A stretch of 7,190 nt of DNA, from contig DPVW01000418.1 of the NCBI GenBank assembly GCA_003529325.1, positions 1-7,190 of the forward strand, in the 5' to 3' direction. Source of the DNA: Candidatus Latescibacterota bacterium (GTDB lineage: Bacteria; Latescibacterota; UBA2968; UBA8231). The notes below the pieces were generated by a model. It saw nothing but the letters and a program-made list of their open reading frames with translations, was not told the origin of the DNA and did no database searches. Each line of letters opens with the position of its first letter. The first letter of the stretch is position 1. The position numbers and the translations under genes were made by a program. Below are positions 1-7,043 of the stretch, one piece after another.

Positions 1-905
1 TTTGCCAGCGCCGCACGTTCTTGATCGAGAGCGCCCGACAGCACTTCGGCGCCCTCCTTCAGGTCCAGATCCTCGTCGGCATTCAGCTCGCGAAGTGCCT
101 CCATAGCGGCGACCTCTTCATCGTAGAGTGCGGCAGCCTCTCGCAAAAGCGCTCGGGCGCCCTCGGGAAACAGGACATCGATCTCGCGCAAATAGGCCGC
201 CGCTGTGACCACTGATAGTTGTCGGCCTGGACCAACCGATGGACGGGGATCAGCAGCGGCAGTGCGGCCATGACCGCTTTGGTGAACCGACCGGCCCGCC
301 GCTGCTGCAGCAGAACCTGCTCGGCGACGGGCAACATGAGTTCGCGCAGACGTTCGCGGCCATACTGCAGCCAGCTCCTGACGGCGCTGATTGAAATGCC
401 GACGGCCTCTGCAATCTCACGGTCGTTCAGCCCACCGACATAATGCAGCAGACGGCCTCGCGCGCGCGCTCTGGCAGTTCGTCCACAGCCGCCCACACAG
501 CATCAGCGACTTCCTGTCTCTCCAATTCGTCCAGTGGCGTCGGCACATCACCCTCATTCGACAGATGGCTCTCATCCGTGACGACAGCCATCCTCTGCGT
601 CTCTGATCGAGCCGTACGCAGCCAGCGACTGGCGACGTTGATTGTGATCCCCACCAACCAGGACCGAAACAGAGACGTGTCCCGAGCGACCGCAGGTGGG
701 TGTACGCCTCCAGCAATGCCTCCTGGGCGAGATCTTCCAGCGCACTCCGGTCTCGGAGTCGGCTGGACAGCAGTGCGAAGACCGAGTTCTGGTGGCGCGC
801 CACGAGTTCGGCATACGCCGTGGGGTCGCCATCCAGTGTTTTGCCGACAAGTTCAGCGTCAGTGGACTGTCTGACCTGATCGTCGATTTCTCCTGCTCCC
901 TGCAT
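1..905 (-). CDS. ECF-type RNA polymerase sigma factor with long C-terminal extension; frameshifted as read, 3' end off the window
   Basis: Group 4 (ECF) sigma factors direct core RNA polymerase to stress or cell-envelope promoters. The ATG at 905 is preceded by a GGGAG Shine-Dalgarno at 910-914. Residues 28-74 look like sigma region 2, with an acidic EDLAQEALLEAY helix. Residues 145-190 look like region 4, with LNDREIAEAVGISISAVRSW as the helix-turn-helix. To read the whole protein one base must be restored at each of three places: near 684 (joining THLRSL to RDTSLFRSWL), near 451 (EAV to LLHYVGGL) and near 209 (NYQW to VTAAAYLREI). Each lies in a short G/C run, and the family sequence continues immediately in the new frame. 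The restored product is at least 302 residues and still open at the left edge. This is longer than the usual ECF length of about 170-200, because of a helical, acidic tail after region 4. The tail was not recognised. No anti-sigma gene is visible in the window. The frame changes are probably sequence errors, but true decay cannot be excluded. Confidence 0.85.
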
Positions 906-1094
906 AATTCTCCCGTCCTGCCCTTATAGTGCCGTCTGACCCGCGATTTCCGAAACAATTCTATTGCCGCCAGCCGACGGCGGAGCGACAGCCAGTCGCT
1001 CCCCACCTTGCGGATCCGTTCTCACCGACATTTAGTACGTACAACCAGGCGGTTCTTTTGGAACAGACCTTTTGACTCTCAGCGAATTGCAGCG
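906..1094. other. Divergent intergenic region between the sigma factor and deacylase genes
   Basis: These 189 bases must hold the promoters for both flanking genes. The minus-strand candidate is described separately. An eight-base palindrome GTACGTAC lies at about 1035-1042. No convincing plus-strand -35/-10 pair, conserved RNA structure or small gene was found. Confidence 0.5.
923..951 (-). promoter_or_regulatory. Candidate promoter for the ECF sigma gene
   Basis: On the minus strand, GGAAAT (946-951) and TATAAG (923-928) are separated by 17 bases and lie just upstream of the ribosome binding site of the sigma gene. The GGAA-type -35 resembles ECF-recognised promoters, which could mean autoregulation. 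The leader would be very short. This is a motif match only. Confidence 0.25.
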
Positions 1095-2126
1095 ATGACA
1101 CGTGAGATTGTTCGTCCCGACGGTCTGGATCTCGACTCAATCGGCAGGCGGGACTACTGGGTCGCCCTGGAACATGACAGCACCTGGGGAGACCATCTGC
1201 TGCCATTGACCGTCATCGTCGGTGATCGGGTCGAGACCGGCTGTGGGCTGGTCGCCTTCGGTGCCAATCACGGCAACGAATACGAAGGACCCGTGGCGAT
1301 CAAACACCTGCTGTCCGAGATCGACAACGACGAGGTCTGCGGCCGTCTGATCCTCGTACCGGTGCTCAACCCCGCCGCCTTCGGCGCAGGGTCCCGCGAA
1401 AGCATCGCTGATGATGGCGTCAATCTCAATCGCGCCTTCGTCGATGGTGCCGGTCTGTCGCCGGCGCTGAAGGGCATCACTCACCGAATCGCCGCCTTCG
1501 TGCGTACCTACATCTGGCCGCGAGTGCACGTGGTGCAGGATATCCACGCTGGGGGGCGTGGTCATCGGTTCGCACTGTGCACCAGTTTCCATCACGTCGA
1601 CGACCAGCAGCAGCGCCGCGTCATCGAGGACACCGCGCGCTGGTATGGAACGCCTTTCGTGATGATCTATCAGGACGAAACACCGGGCCTGCTACCCAGT
1701 GAGGCGGAGCGCCTGGGCAAAATCACCGTCGGTACCGAGTTGGGTTGGGGTGAGACGGTAAACCGGGAGGGCGTCCGCTACGCCCGTCATGGGATCCGTG
1801 CCGCCGCGATTCACCACGGACAGATGCTGGGGGAGATTGAACCGATCGGCCACCACGCGGATGGCACGCAGAAACTGGTCGCCATGGTAGACCGCGATTG
1901 TTTCACACCCGCCCCATTTTCCGGTCACTACGAACCCGTGATGGATTGTGGGACTTTCGTGCATGCCGGGGACACGGTGGGACTGCTGCACGACTTCCAG
2001 CGTGTGGATGAACAACCGTGGCCAGTGCGTGCCCGCATCGATGGTTATGTGCTATGTCAGGCTGCCAGGGCACCGGTGGCGCAGGGCCTGCACATCCTCG
2101 TCATCGCGCAACAAGTGACAAGTTGA
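1095..2126 (+). CDS. Succinylglutamate desuccinylase/aspartoacylase (AstE/ASPA)-family zinc deacylase
   Basis: This 343-residue protein belongs to the M14-like zinc hydrolases that remove an acyl group from the amino group of an N-acyl amino acid (AstE, aspartoacylase, DoeB). The zinc ligands are visible: His59 and Glu62 in GANHGNEYEG, and His151 in VQDIHAGG. Asn-rich VNLNRAF (about 109-115) supplies the substrate-binding arginine, and Glu215 in GTELGW is the likely catalytic acid/base. The C-terminal part (about 272-338) is the beta-rich domain seen in DoeB-like members. The start was chosen at 1095 because recognisable sequence begins there. The 29 residues that could be added from 1008 are Arg-rich and unlike the family. 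No strong Shine-Dalgarno precedes 1095, so the start is the least certain part. The gene diverges from the sigma factor gene and converges on the small four-cysteine gene. There is no signal peptide, so it is likely cytoplasmic. The closest named activity could be N-acetyl-diaminobutyrate deacetylase, but specificity is not readable. Confidence 0.88.
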   Translation: MTREIVRPDGLDLDSIGRRDYWVALEHDSTWGDHLLPLTVIVGDRVETGCGLVAFGANHGNEYEGPVAIKHLLSEIDNDEVCGRLILVPVLNPAAFGAGSRESIADDGVNLNRAFVDGAGLSPALKGITHRIAAFVRTYIWPRVHVVQDIHAGGRGHRFALCTSFHHVDDQQQRRVIEDTARWYGTPFVMIYQDETPGLLPSEAERLGKITVGTELGWGETVNREGVRYARHGIRAAAIHHGQMLGEIEPIGHHADGTQKLVAMVDRDCFTPAPFSGHYEPVMDCGTFVHAGDTVGLLHDFQRVDEQPWPVRARIDGYVLCQAARAPVAQGLHILVIAQQVTS

Positions 2127-2154
2127 CCTTCTTCAGTCGCTGATGATCATCTTC

Positions 2155-2512
2155 CTACGGAACGATGAGGTTGCGCGGTGTGACGTTGACCACGGCCTGC
2201 GGCAACGCGGCGGGTGGGCTCGCGGGAGACCTGCGTCTTTTCTTCCGCAGCGATCTCCTCCTCTTCCTCCGCCTCGAAGTAATCACCGTAGGCCTCGGCC
2301 AGTGCGGGTGTATCCCGCACATATGCCCGCCACTCCTGAGTCACTTTGTCCTCATCGACGCACTTATGGCAGGTGATCGCCAGGTTCAGTTGATTGACTC
2401 CCTGATACCCGCGGTCGTAACAGCGCGAGCAGTTTTTCTTGGTTCGGTGCCTCGAAATGATCTCTTTCGCCTTTTCGAGGTGCTCATCCGGCAGCTTCGG
2501 TACGTCTTCCAT
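2155..2512 (-). CDS. Small four-cysteine (zinc-ribbon-like) acidic protein of unknown function; probable frame change near the C-terminus
   Basis: This small protein of about 118 residues was not assigned to a named family. The ATG at 2512 is fixed by a GGGGAGG ribosome binding site at 2518-2524, five bases upstream. Cys28-x2-Cys31 and Cys48-x2-Cys51 form a likely zinc-binding pair. The first half, CSRCYDRGYQG, recalls DnaJ-type CxxCxGxG knuckles. A strongly acidic stretch (EAEEEEE, about 80-86) follows. Read without correction, the frame ends at 2147 with an Arg/Gln/His-rich tail. If one base of the GGG run at 2224-2226 is removed, the frame becomes ASPPAALPQAVVNVTPRNL and on to a TAG at 2155-2157. 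Third codon positions are G or C in 19 of 22 codons in that frame, against 12 of 25 in the uncorrected one, so the corrected ending is preferred. The gene diverges from the enolase-superfamily gene across 127 bases. A role as a metal-binding or nucleic-acid-associated accessory protein is possible but unproven. Confidence 0.65.
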
Positions 2513-2517
2513 TGTCG

Positions 2518-2524
2518 CCTCCCC
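2518..2524 (-). promoter_or_regulatory. Ribosome binding site of the four-cysteine protein
   Basis: GGGGAGG on the minus strand lies five bases before the ATG at 2512. It decides this start over the much longer upstream-open frame, which would cross into the enolase-superfamily gene. Confidence 0.65.
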
Positions 2525-2625
2525 TGGTTCAGAAAGAACTCGTTCACATGTGGAAGATGATGCGAAAATGCGATTCGGACAAACCGCTCGACTCATCCTC
2601 CTGTCTCGACCCAACTCCCGAAGTC

Positions 2626-2630
2626 GGAGG
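2626..2630 (+). promoter_or_regulatory. Ribosome binding site of the enolase-superfamily gene
   Basis: GGAGG lies nine bases before the ATG at 2640. It supports that start rather than the in-frame upstream candidates, which would overlap the divergent four-cysteine gene. Confidence 0.65.
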
Positions 2631-2639
2631 CAACCACCG

Positions 2640-3803
2640 ATGACCCCACTGCCAAACATCGAAACCCTCGATGTCGCCGCCGAGGCGCCGGTATTGACCC
2701 TCGACGGACTGGCCGACGAGCCCGTCATCATCGAGTCGATCACCCTACGGAAGAAGGACAACCAGTATTACGTCCACGCCCGCTCGCGCGATGGGGTGGA
2801 AGGTCTGGCCTTCACCAATGGCAGAGCGTCATACTACCATCCGATCCTCAATCAGCTGATCATTCCCTGCTTCATCGGCAAAGACGCCCGCGACCTCGAA
2901 CAACTCCTGGTTGACGTCTACCGCCACTCCAGCAACTACAAGATGCTGGGCCAGGCCCTCTGGTGCCCCGTCGCTTGGGTCGAGTTGGCCCTGCTCGATC
3001 TGCTCGGCCGGACCTATGGCAGATCCATCGCGACGCTCCTCGGTGGCGCCGTGCGCGAAGGGGTCCGCTTTTACGTCGCCAGCGGCCGGCGTGACAGCAC
3101 GGCGCAGGAAGAGGTCGCCTACCTGCAGAGTCTGGTGCAGAAGACCGGCGCCCACGCGGTCAAGTTCAGAGTGGGTGGCCGCATGAGCGCCAATGCCGAC
3201 GCCTCGCCGGGTCGAACAGAAAGCCTGATTCAGCTGGCCCGTGAGAAACTCGGAGAGGGGATCGATCTGCACGCCGATGCCAACAGCTCCTACGACCCAC
3301 CACAGGCGATCGAGATCGGTCGCAGACTCGAAGACGTGGGAGCCGTCTACTTCGAGGAGCCCTGCCCCTTCGACCACCTGGAGGACACCAAGCGTGTCGC
3401 CGACGCACTGACAATCCCTGTGTCCGGTGGTGAACAGGAGTCCTCTCAGCGCCGCTTTCGCTGGATGATCGCCAACCGTGGCGTCGACATCGTACAACCC
3501 GATATCCACTACTACGGTGGACTTATCCGCTCGACACGCGTCGCCCGTATGGCAGCGATCATGGGCATGCCCACCACCGTCCACATATCGGGTGGATTCG
3601 GCTTCGTATACATGCTGATCTTCGCCTCCGTCACCGCCAACATCGGTGCCTATCAGGAGTACAAACGGGGCATCGAAGAACGCGCCTCGTGGTTCGAGCC
3701 AGTTCTCGAAACCCACGATGGCTCCCTGTCCGTGCCTACAGGACCAGGCACGGGCGTCGCCGACATTCGCAGATTCCTCGATGGCACCGAACTGATCGGC
3801 TGA
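2640..3803 (+). CDS. Mandelate racemase/muconate lactonizing enzyme family (enolase superfamily) protein
   Basis: Members of this superfamily abstract the alpha-proton of a carboxylate held on a magnesium ion, giving racemisation, dehydration or cycloisomerisation. The 387-residue length is normal. Residues 25-135 form the capping domain, followed by the TIM-type barrel. Three metal ligands are visible: Asp213 (HADAN), Glu239 (YFEEP) and Glu265 (SGGEQ). A His-Asp dyad follows: Asp288 (VQPD) and His315 (TVHISGG). The spacings 26, 26, 23 and 27 equal those between Asp195, Glu221, Glu247, Asp270 and His297 of Pseudomonas putida mandelate racemase. The lysine motif on the opposite face is Lys175-Phe-Arg177, so the second position is Arg rather than Lys. 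About seven extra residues separate it from Asp213. Glu340 (AYQE) may serve as the carboxylate-stabilising acid. The conserved His base argues for a sugar-acid or hydroxy-acid dehydratase or a racemase, but the substrate is unknown. The gene converges on the Ldh2-family gene with a six-base gap, leaving no room for a separate terminator. Confidence 0.92.
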   Translation: MTPLPNIETLDVAAEAPVLTLDGLADEPVIIESITLRKKDNQYYVHARSRDGVEGLAFTNGRASYYHPILNQLIIPCFIGKDARDLEQLLVDVYRHSSNYKMLGQALWCPVAWVELALLDLLGRTYGRSIATLLGGAVREGVRFYVASGRRDSTAQEEVAYLQSLVQKTGAHAVKFRVGGRMSANADASPGRTESLIQLAREKLGEGIDLHADANSSYDPPQAIEIGRRLEDVGAVYFEEPCPFDHLEDTKRVADALTIPVSGGEQESSQRRFRWMIANRGVDIVQPDIHYYGGLIRSTRVARMAAIMGMPTTVHISGGFGFVYMLIFASVTANIGAYQEYKRGIEERASWFEPVLETHDGSLSVPTGPGTGVADIRRFLDGTELIG

Positions 3804-3809
3804 GCCAGC

Positions 3810-4677
3810 TCAGCTCTCCCAGGGCGGCGTCAGATCAAACTCGTCGGCCGTCTGCTGCAACCGCCTTTGGTGGCGCGCGTACTCGTCCATCTCCGCCTTG
3901 AACTCGGCGGTGGTGGCGAACGGGTCGATTCGGAAGGCCATCATCATCGCCCCCTGGTTGGCCCCCGGCCACGACCAGGGCCGGCGCTCCGGATCGATAT
4001 TCAGGCCCGTCAACAGGCCACCCAGCTCTGCCACACCTGTCCCATGGCGAAACAGCGCAGGACGAGGGTCGGTGCCAGTTCGGCGAACTGACGTTGGTTC
4101 TCCTCGTCATAGAACCCGTGAATGGCACCAAACTCCAGTACGAATGGGGGTTCCGTCGCCGTCGGTGTCGCAAAGGACATGGGCGACCCACCAGCGGCGC
4201 GGATCAGTGGATCCCAGGGTTCCAACTTCAACTGGTGACCGGATGTACTGAAGCATATCAGATCATGCTCCAGCATCATCCTCGTGTAGATGCCGGCGGC
4301 GCCGAAGTGGTTGTGGTTGCGACTCACCCCCACGGCCATGCCCATCTCTGCCGCCTTCTCGATGACCTTCTCAGTCGCCGTCACCGCCGGGAAGTAGCCC
4401 AATCCGCCGCTCCATCCACGAGGGCACTCGTCGGTGTTTCTGAGACAATGGTCACTTGCGGATCCGGATTCACCTGGCCGTCCCGTAGCAGTTTCGCATA
4501 GGAGAGCAGACCTGCGGTACCATGGCTGAACACACCACGGCAGTCATTGTCGGTGAGCAGGCGCGCCAGTTCTCCGGCCCGCTCCTGGGACAGGCCGACG
4601 GCACACCCCACTTGCTCGGTGAACCTCAGCAGCGACACGGTGGAAACACGTATGAACTCGTCTGGAACTCGATTCAT
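3810..4677 (-). CDS. Ldh2 (malate/L-lactate dehydrogenase)-family NAD(P)-dependent oxidoreductase; frameshifted twice as read
   Basis: This fold family includes ureidoglycolate dehydrogenase, sulfolactate dehydrogenase, 2,3-diketogulonate reductase and piperideine/pyrroline-2-carboxylate reductase, all interconverting a 2-hydroxy or 2-amino acid with its oxo or imino form. The ATG at 4677 overlaps the acylase stop as ATGA, and GGAGGAG lies at 4686-4692. The SHG motif with the presumed catalytic His52, NHNHFGAAG (about 121-129, cofactor and substrate region) and GGSPMSFATPT (163-173) identify the family. One base must be restored near 4404 (joining VDGAAG to LGYFPAV) and another near 4031 (MGQVW to AELGGLLTGL). 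Both fall in GG runs probably meant to be GGG. The restored protein is 289 residues, shorter than the usual 330-350. The segment after PPFVLEF (about 177-183) is compact, as I recall for a divergent subgroup. As the last gene of the operon it is probably translationally coupled to the acylase. The substrate is unknown. Confidence 0.87.
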
Positions 4678-7043
4678 GACTGGATCTCCTCCGCCGGCTG
4701 CAGTCTCAAGTGTCCCGCCAGATGGGCGTCGATCTCGTCCCTGTCCATCAGCAACGGATGATAACCATCCTGCACCCACAGCTTCGACTGCCGTCGGTAA
4801 TTGGGACTCGCAGGATGACCCGACTGCCCTCCCGCGGTGGTCGCCTTGGCGGTGATCGGGTCGGCCAGATCCACCACCAGTCGGTACGTCGACAGCCCCG
4901 TCACGACGAAGGGATGGGTCGTACTCGCGCCAGCGGCGCGCACCGTACCGGTGCCCCCGGAGGTCTCGAAGGGGCCCACGTCCAGCAGGCCTGACAATGT
5001 CGCATTCGTGCTCGCTGGATGACGGAACAAGACGGTGTGCAAGCGCCCCCAACGCCACTGAGAGCGCCGCGAGCCCACATGTTCGCGCAGCCATGTCAGG
5101 GTTTCGCGTAACACCGCTACAACTTCGCGATCCACGTCGATGTTTGCGGGAAACCATCCGGGATCGTCACCACGCAACACGTCCGCGGCGACAGCCCCCG
5201 CCTTGCTGGCGACCAACCGCGCCACGTTGGCCGGAAACCGCACCCGCGCCACCCGCAGCAGCCACTGTTCCCAGAATGCGGTAAATACCGTGGCACCGAT
5301 GGCGTCAGTCGTGTAGGCGCCATCCCAGTCCTGCAGGACTTCTCCGAGTCCGCGGATCTGTTTGGTCGGGCCCGCCAGCGCGATCCGGGCTACCACCGGC
5401 GACAGGATTTGAGCCCGAGGATGCAATGTGTCAGCCTGGATCGACCCGACGCTGTCCATCGTGTGTTGGGTCTGTGCCTCGATGCGGCTGCGAATGCGAA
5501 GGAACCGGTACCCATCGGCCCAGTTGCCGGTACGCATGTAGGGATCGCTGCCACCCCACGGCGGGTTGTTCGCTGAGGCCAACCAGTCCTGTTGTGGATC
5601 GATCGCATGGGGCACCTCGTCGAAGCCATACATCTCCCCCCACTGGTCCAGCGGCTCGTCCGCCCGTTTGAAGCCATAGGCCGATCCTTGTCGCTTTGGC
5701 ACTCGGCCCACAGCGTGATAACCGATGCGGCCGTCTGTATCGGCGAACAGGAAATTCAGGATTGGGAAGGGCCAGTCCCGCAACGCCCCGAGCACGTCGT
5801 CCACCGATTGGGACCGGCTCAAGGACAACATCGACTCGAAACCGGTCGTCGCCTCCGTCCCCACCCAACGCATGGACAGCACCGGTTGTTCTTCGTCGCC
5901 GACAGGGGAGACGAATTCGTTCATCACCGGACCACGAACAGTGCGACGGATCTCCAGGACGTCGTCTGCCGCCCCCCGTACCGGAATGTTCTGTGCCTCC
6001 ACCTCAAAGGCTTGCCAGTCCCCCCCTTCCCGATAGAGATCGGGCTGCTCTGCCGACACGGTTTCCACATACAGATCGCGCGCCGACGCCGTGTGGTTCG
6101 TCACTCCCCAGGCCGTGCGCCGCGTATGACCAAGGTAGATTCCTGGCGTGCCCAGGAAGAAGGCACCGATCGCATCCATCCCCGGCAATGTCAACTGCGC
6201 CTGGTACCATTGGCGCGACAACTCTACCCCGTTGTGTGGATCCGTCGCCAGAATCGGCCTCCCCTTCGCGCTGAGGCTGCCGCCAACGACCCAATTGTTG
6301 CTGCCCTCACCGGTGTCGAAGCCACCGACAGTGGCAGCCTCCTCGGCTGGCACGATGGTCTCCTGTCCCGCCTCGACTGCGAGAAACACATCGACCAACT
6401 CCGCTGGCAGATAGCGCTTGATCGCCTCCCGCTGGGCGAGCACATCCAGCCGACCCGTCAGCATCCACCAGCGCCATTTCCAGATCACCACCGAGTCGAT
6501 GGGTGTCCACGCCTCCGGTTCGTACTCCAGCAGATCGAACTCCAGCGGCAACCGGTCTCGAGCTGCCGCCATACCGGCGTTGATGCCACGGGCCATGCCC
6601 GAAAGCACCATGCCGACTTCGGTGGACATCGCCGCCACGGCAGCGCGCGCCGAGGCGGTCAGACCGATGGTCCGATGCAGCCGATCCTGGCGCAGATAGC
6701 GAGCACCCAGCACTTCGGCAAGCCGCCCGTGGGCGAGTCGGCGCATGTGGTCCAGTTGCCACAGGCGGTCCTGCGCCATGGCATAACCAAGGGCCGCGTA
6801 GCCGTCGGCCAGCGAGGCCGCCTCGATGTGGGCGACACCCCAATTGTCTCGCCGGATCGAAACAGGCTCGTCCACAGGTGCGGCCACTGCGCCATTGATC
6901 TTGGGCAACTTGCTGCGCAGGTAGCGCCGCTTCAGGTCCTGTATCGCCTTTCGCGTCACACCGAGTTCGCGGGCGGCGTCATCGATATCGATCGCCTCCT
7001 GTAGCAGTCGAATGACGACCTCACGGCGTTCAGGTTTTAGCAT
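4674..7043 (-). CDS. Penicillin acylase-family Ntn hydrolase with N-terminal helix-turn-helix-like segment
   Basis: The family covers penicillin G/V, cephalosporin and acyl-homoserine-lactone acylases, which hydrolyse amide bonds using an N-terminal nucleophile freed by self-cleavage. The protein is 789 residues. The alpha-chain core begins near residue 57 with RRDNWGVAHIEA, followed by GYAMAQDRLWQLDHMRR. The cleavage site is GEG-SNNWVV, making Ser248 the nucleophile and first residue of the beta chain. DPH (268-270), AWGVTNH (311-317) and ASANNPP further on are conserved, the last giving the probable oxyanion-hole Asn. Most family members start with a signal peptide. Here residues 1-45 have none and instead carry a helix-turn-helix-like stretch (DIDDAARELGVTRKAIQDL, about 19-37). 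The protein is therefore probably cytoplasmic unless the start is wrong. The ATG at 7043 has GGGAGAG at 7048-7054. It overlaps the upstream hydrolase gene by 14 bases and the downstream Ldh2 gene by 4. No internal frame break is seen. The acylated substrate is unknown. Confidence 0.94.
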   Translation of the reverse strand: MLKPERREVVIRLLQEAIDIDDAARELGVTRKAIQDLKRRYLRSKLPKINGAVAAPVDEPVSIRRDNWGVAHIEAASLADGYAALGYAMAQDRLWQLDHMRRLAHGRLAEVLGARYLRQDRLHRTIGLTASARAAVAAMSTEVGMVLSGMARGINAGMAAARDRLPLEFDLLEYEPEAWTPIDSVVIWKWRWWMLTGRLDVLAQREAIKRYLPAELVDVFLAVEAGQETIVPAEEAATVGGFDTGEGSNNWVVGGSLSAKGRPILATDPHNGVELSRQWYQAQLTLPGMDAIGAFFLGTPGIYLGHTRRTAWGVTNHTASARDLYVETVSAEQPDLYREGGDWQAFEVEAQNIPVRGAADDVLEIRRTVRGPVMNEFVSPVGDEEQPVLSMRWVGTEATTGFESMLSLSRSQSVDDVLGALRDWPFPILNFLFADTDGRIGYHAVGRVPKRQGSAYGFKRADEPLDQWGEMYGFDEVPHAIDPQQDWLASANNPPWGGSDPYMRTGNWADGYRFLRIRSRIEAQTQHTMDSVGSIQADTLHPRAQILSPVVARIALAGPTKQIRGLGEVLQDWDGAYTTDAIGATVFTAFWEQWLLRVARVRFPANVARLVASKAGAVAADVLRGDDPGWFPANIDVDREVVAVLRETLTWLREHVGSRRSQWRWGRLHTVLFRHPASTNATLSGLLDVGPFETSGGTGTVRAAGASTTHPFVVTGLSTYRLVVDLADPITAKATTAGGQSGHPASPNYRRQSKLWVQDGYHPLLMDRDEIDAHLAGHLRLQPAEEIQS
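4686..4692 (-). promoter_or_regulatory. Ribosome binding site of the Ldh2-family gene, inside the acylase 3' end
   Basis: GGAGGAG lies eight bases before the ATG at 4677 and within the last codons of the acylase gene. With the ATGA stop/start overlap it suggests coupled translation of the two proteins. Confidence 0.6.

Larger units (their letters stand above)
2513..2639. other. Divergent intergenic region between the four-cysteine and enolase-superfamily genes
   Basis: These 127 bases lie between two divergent starts, each with its own strong ribosome binding site. An eight-base palindrome CACATGTG sits at about 2545-2552 and could be part of an operator. No clear sigma-70 promoter could be chosen on either strand. 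Confidence 0.4.

Noticed and set aside
209..684. Programmed ribosomal frameshifting as an explanation for the sigma gene breaks
   Set aside because: No slippery heptamer or downstream hairpin is evident, and three separate sites in one ECF gene would be without precedent that I know of.
1008..1094. In-frame upstream extension of the deacylase
   Set aside because: The added 29 residues are Arg-rich and unlike the family, so the ATG at 1095 was preferred although its ribosome binding site is weak.
2127..2154. Possible bidirectional terminator between the convergent deacylase and four-cysteine genes
   Set aside because: Only a loop-less 10-base palindrome GATGATCATC (2142-2151) is present. There is no GC-rich stem with a T-run.
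2439..2639. In-frame upstream extension of the enolase-superfamily protein
   Set aside because: It would overlap the divergent four-cysteine gene and has non-family sequence. The start at 2640 has a GGAGG sequence and begins at conserved sequence.
2829..3716. Open frame of about 295 codons on the minus strand opposite the enolase-superfamily gene
   Set aside because: It is antisense to a gene with full catalytic motifs. Its protein is Gly/Val/Asp-rich without family features, and no ribosome binding site was noted.
5592..7004. Long open frame (about 470 codons) on the plus strand opposite the acylase gene
   Set aside because: It is a shadow of the GC-rich acylase frame: His/Arg/Pro-rich, with no recognisable motif, while the minus strand encodes a complete and conserved enzyme.
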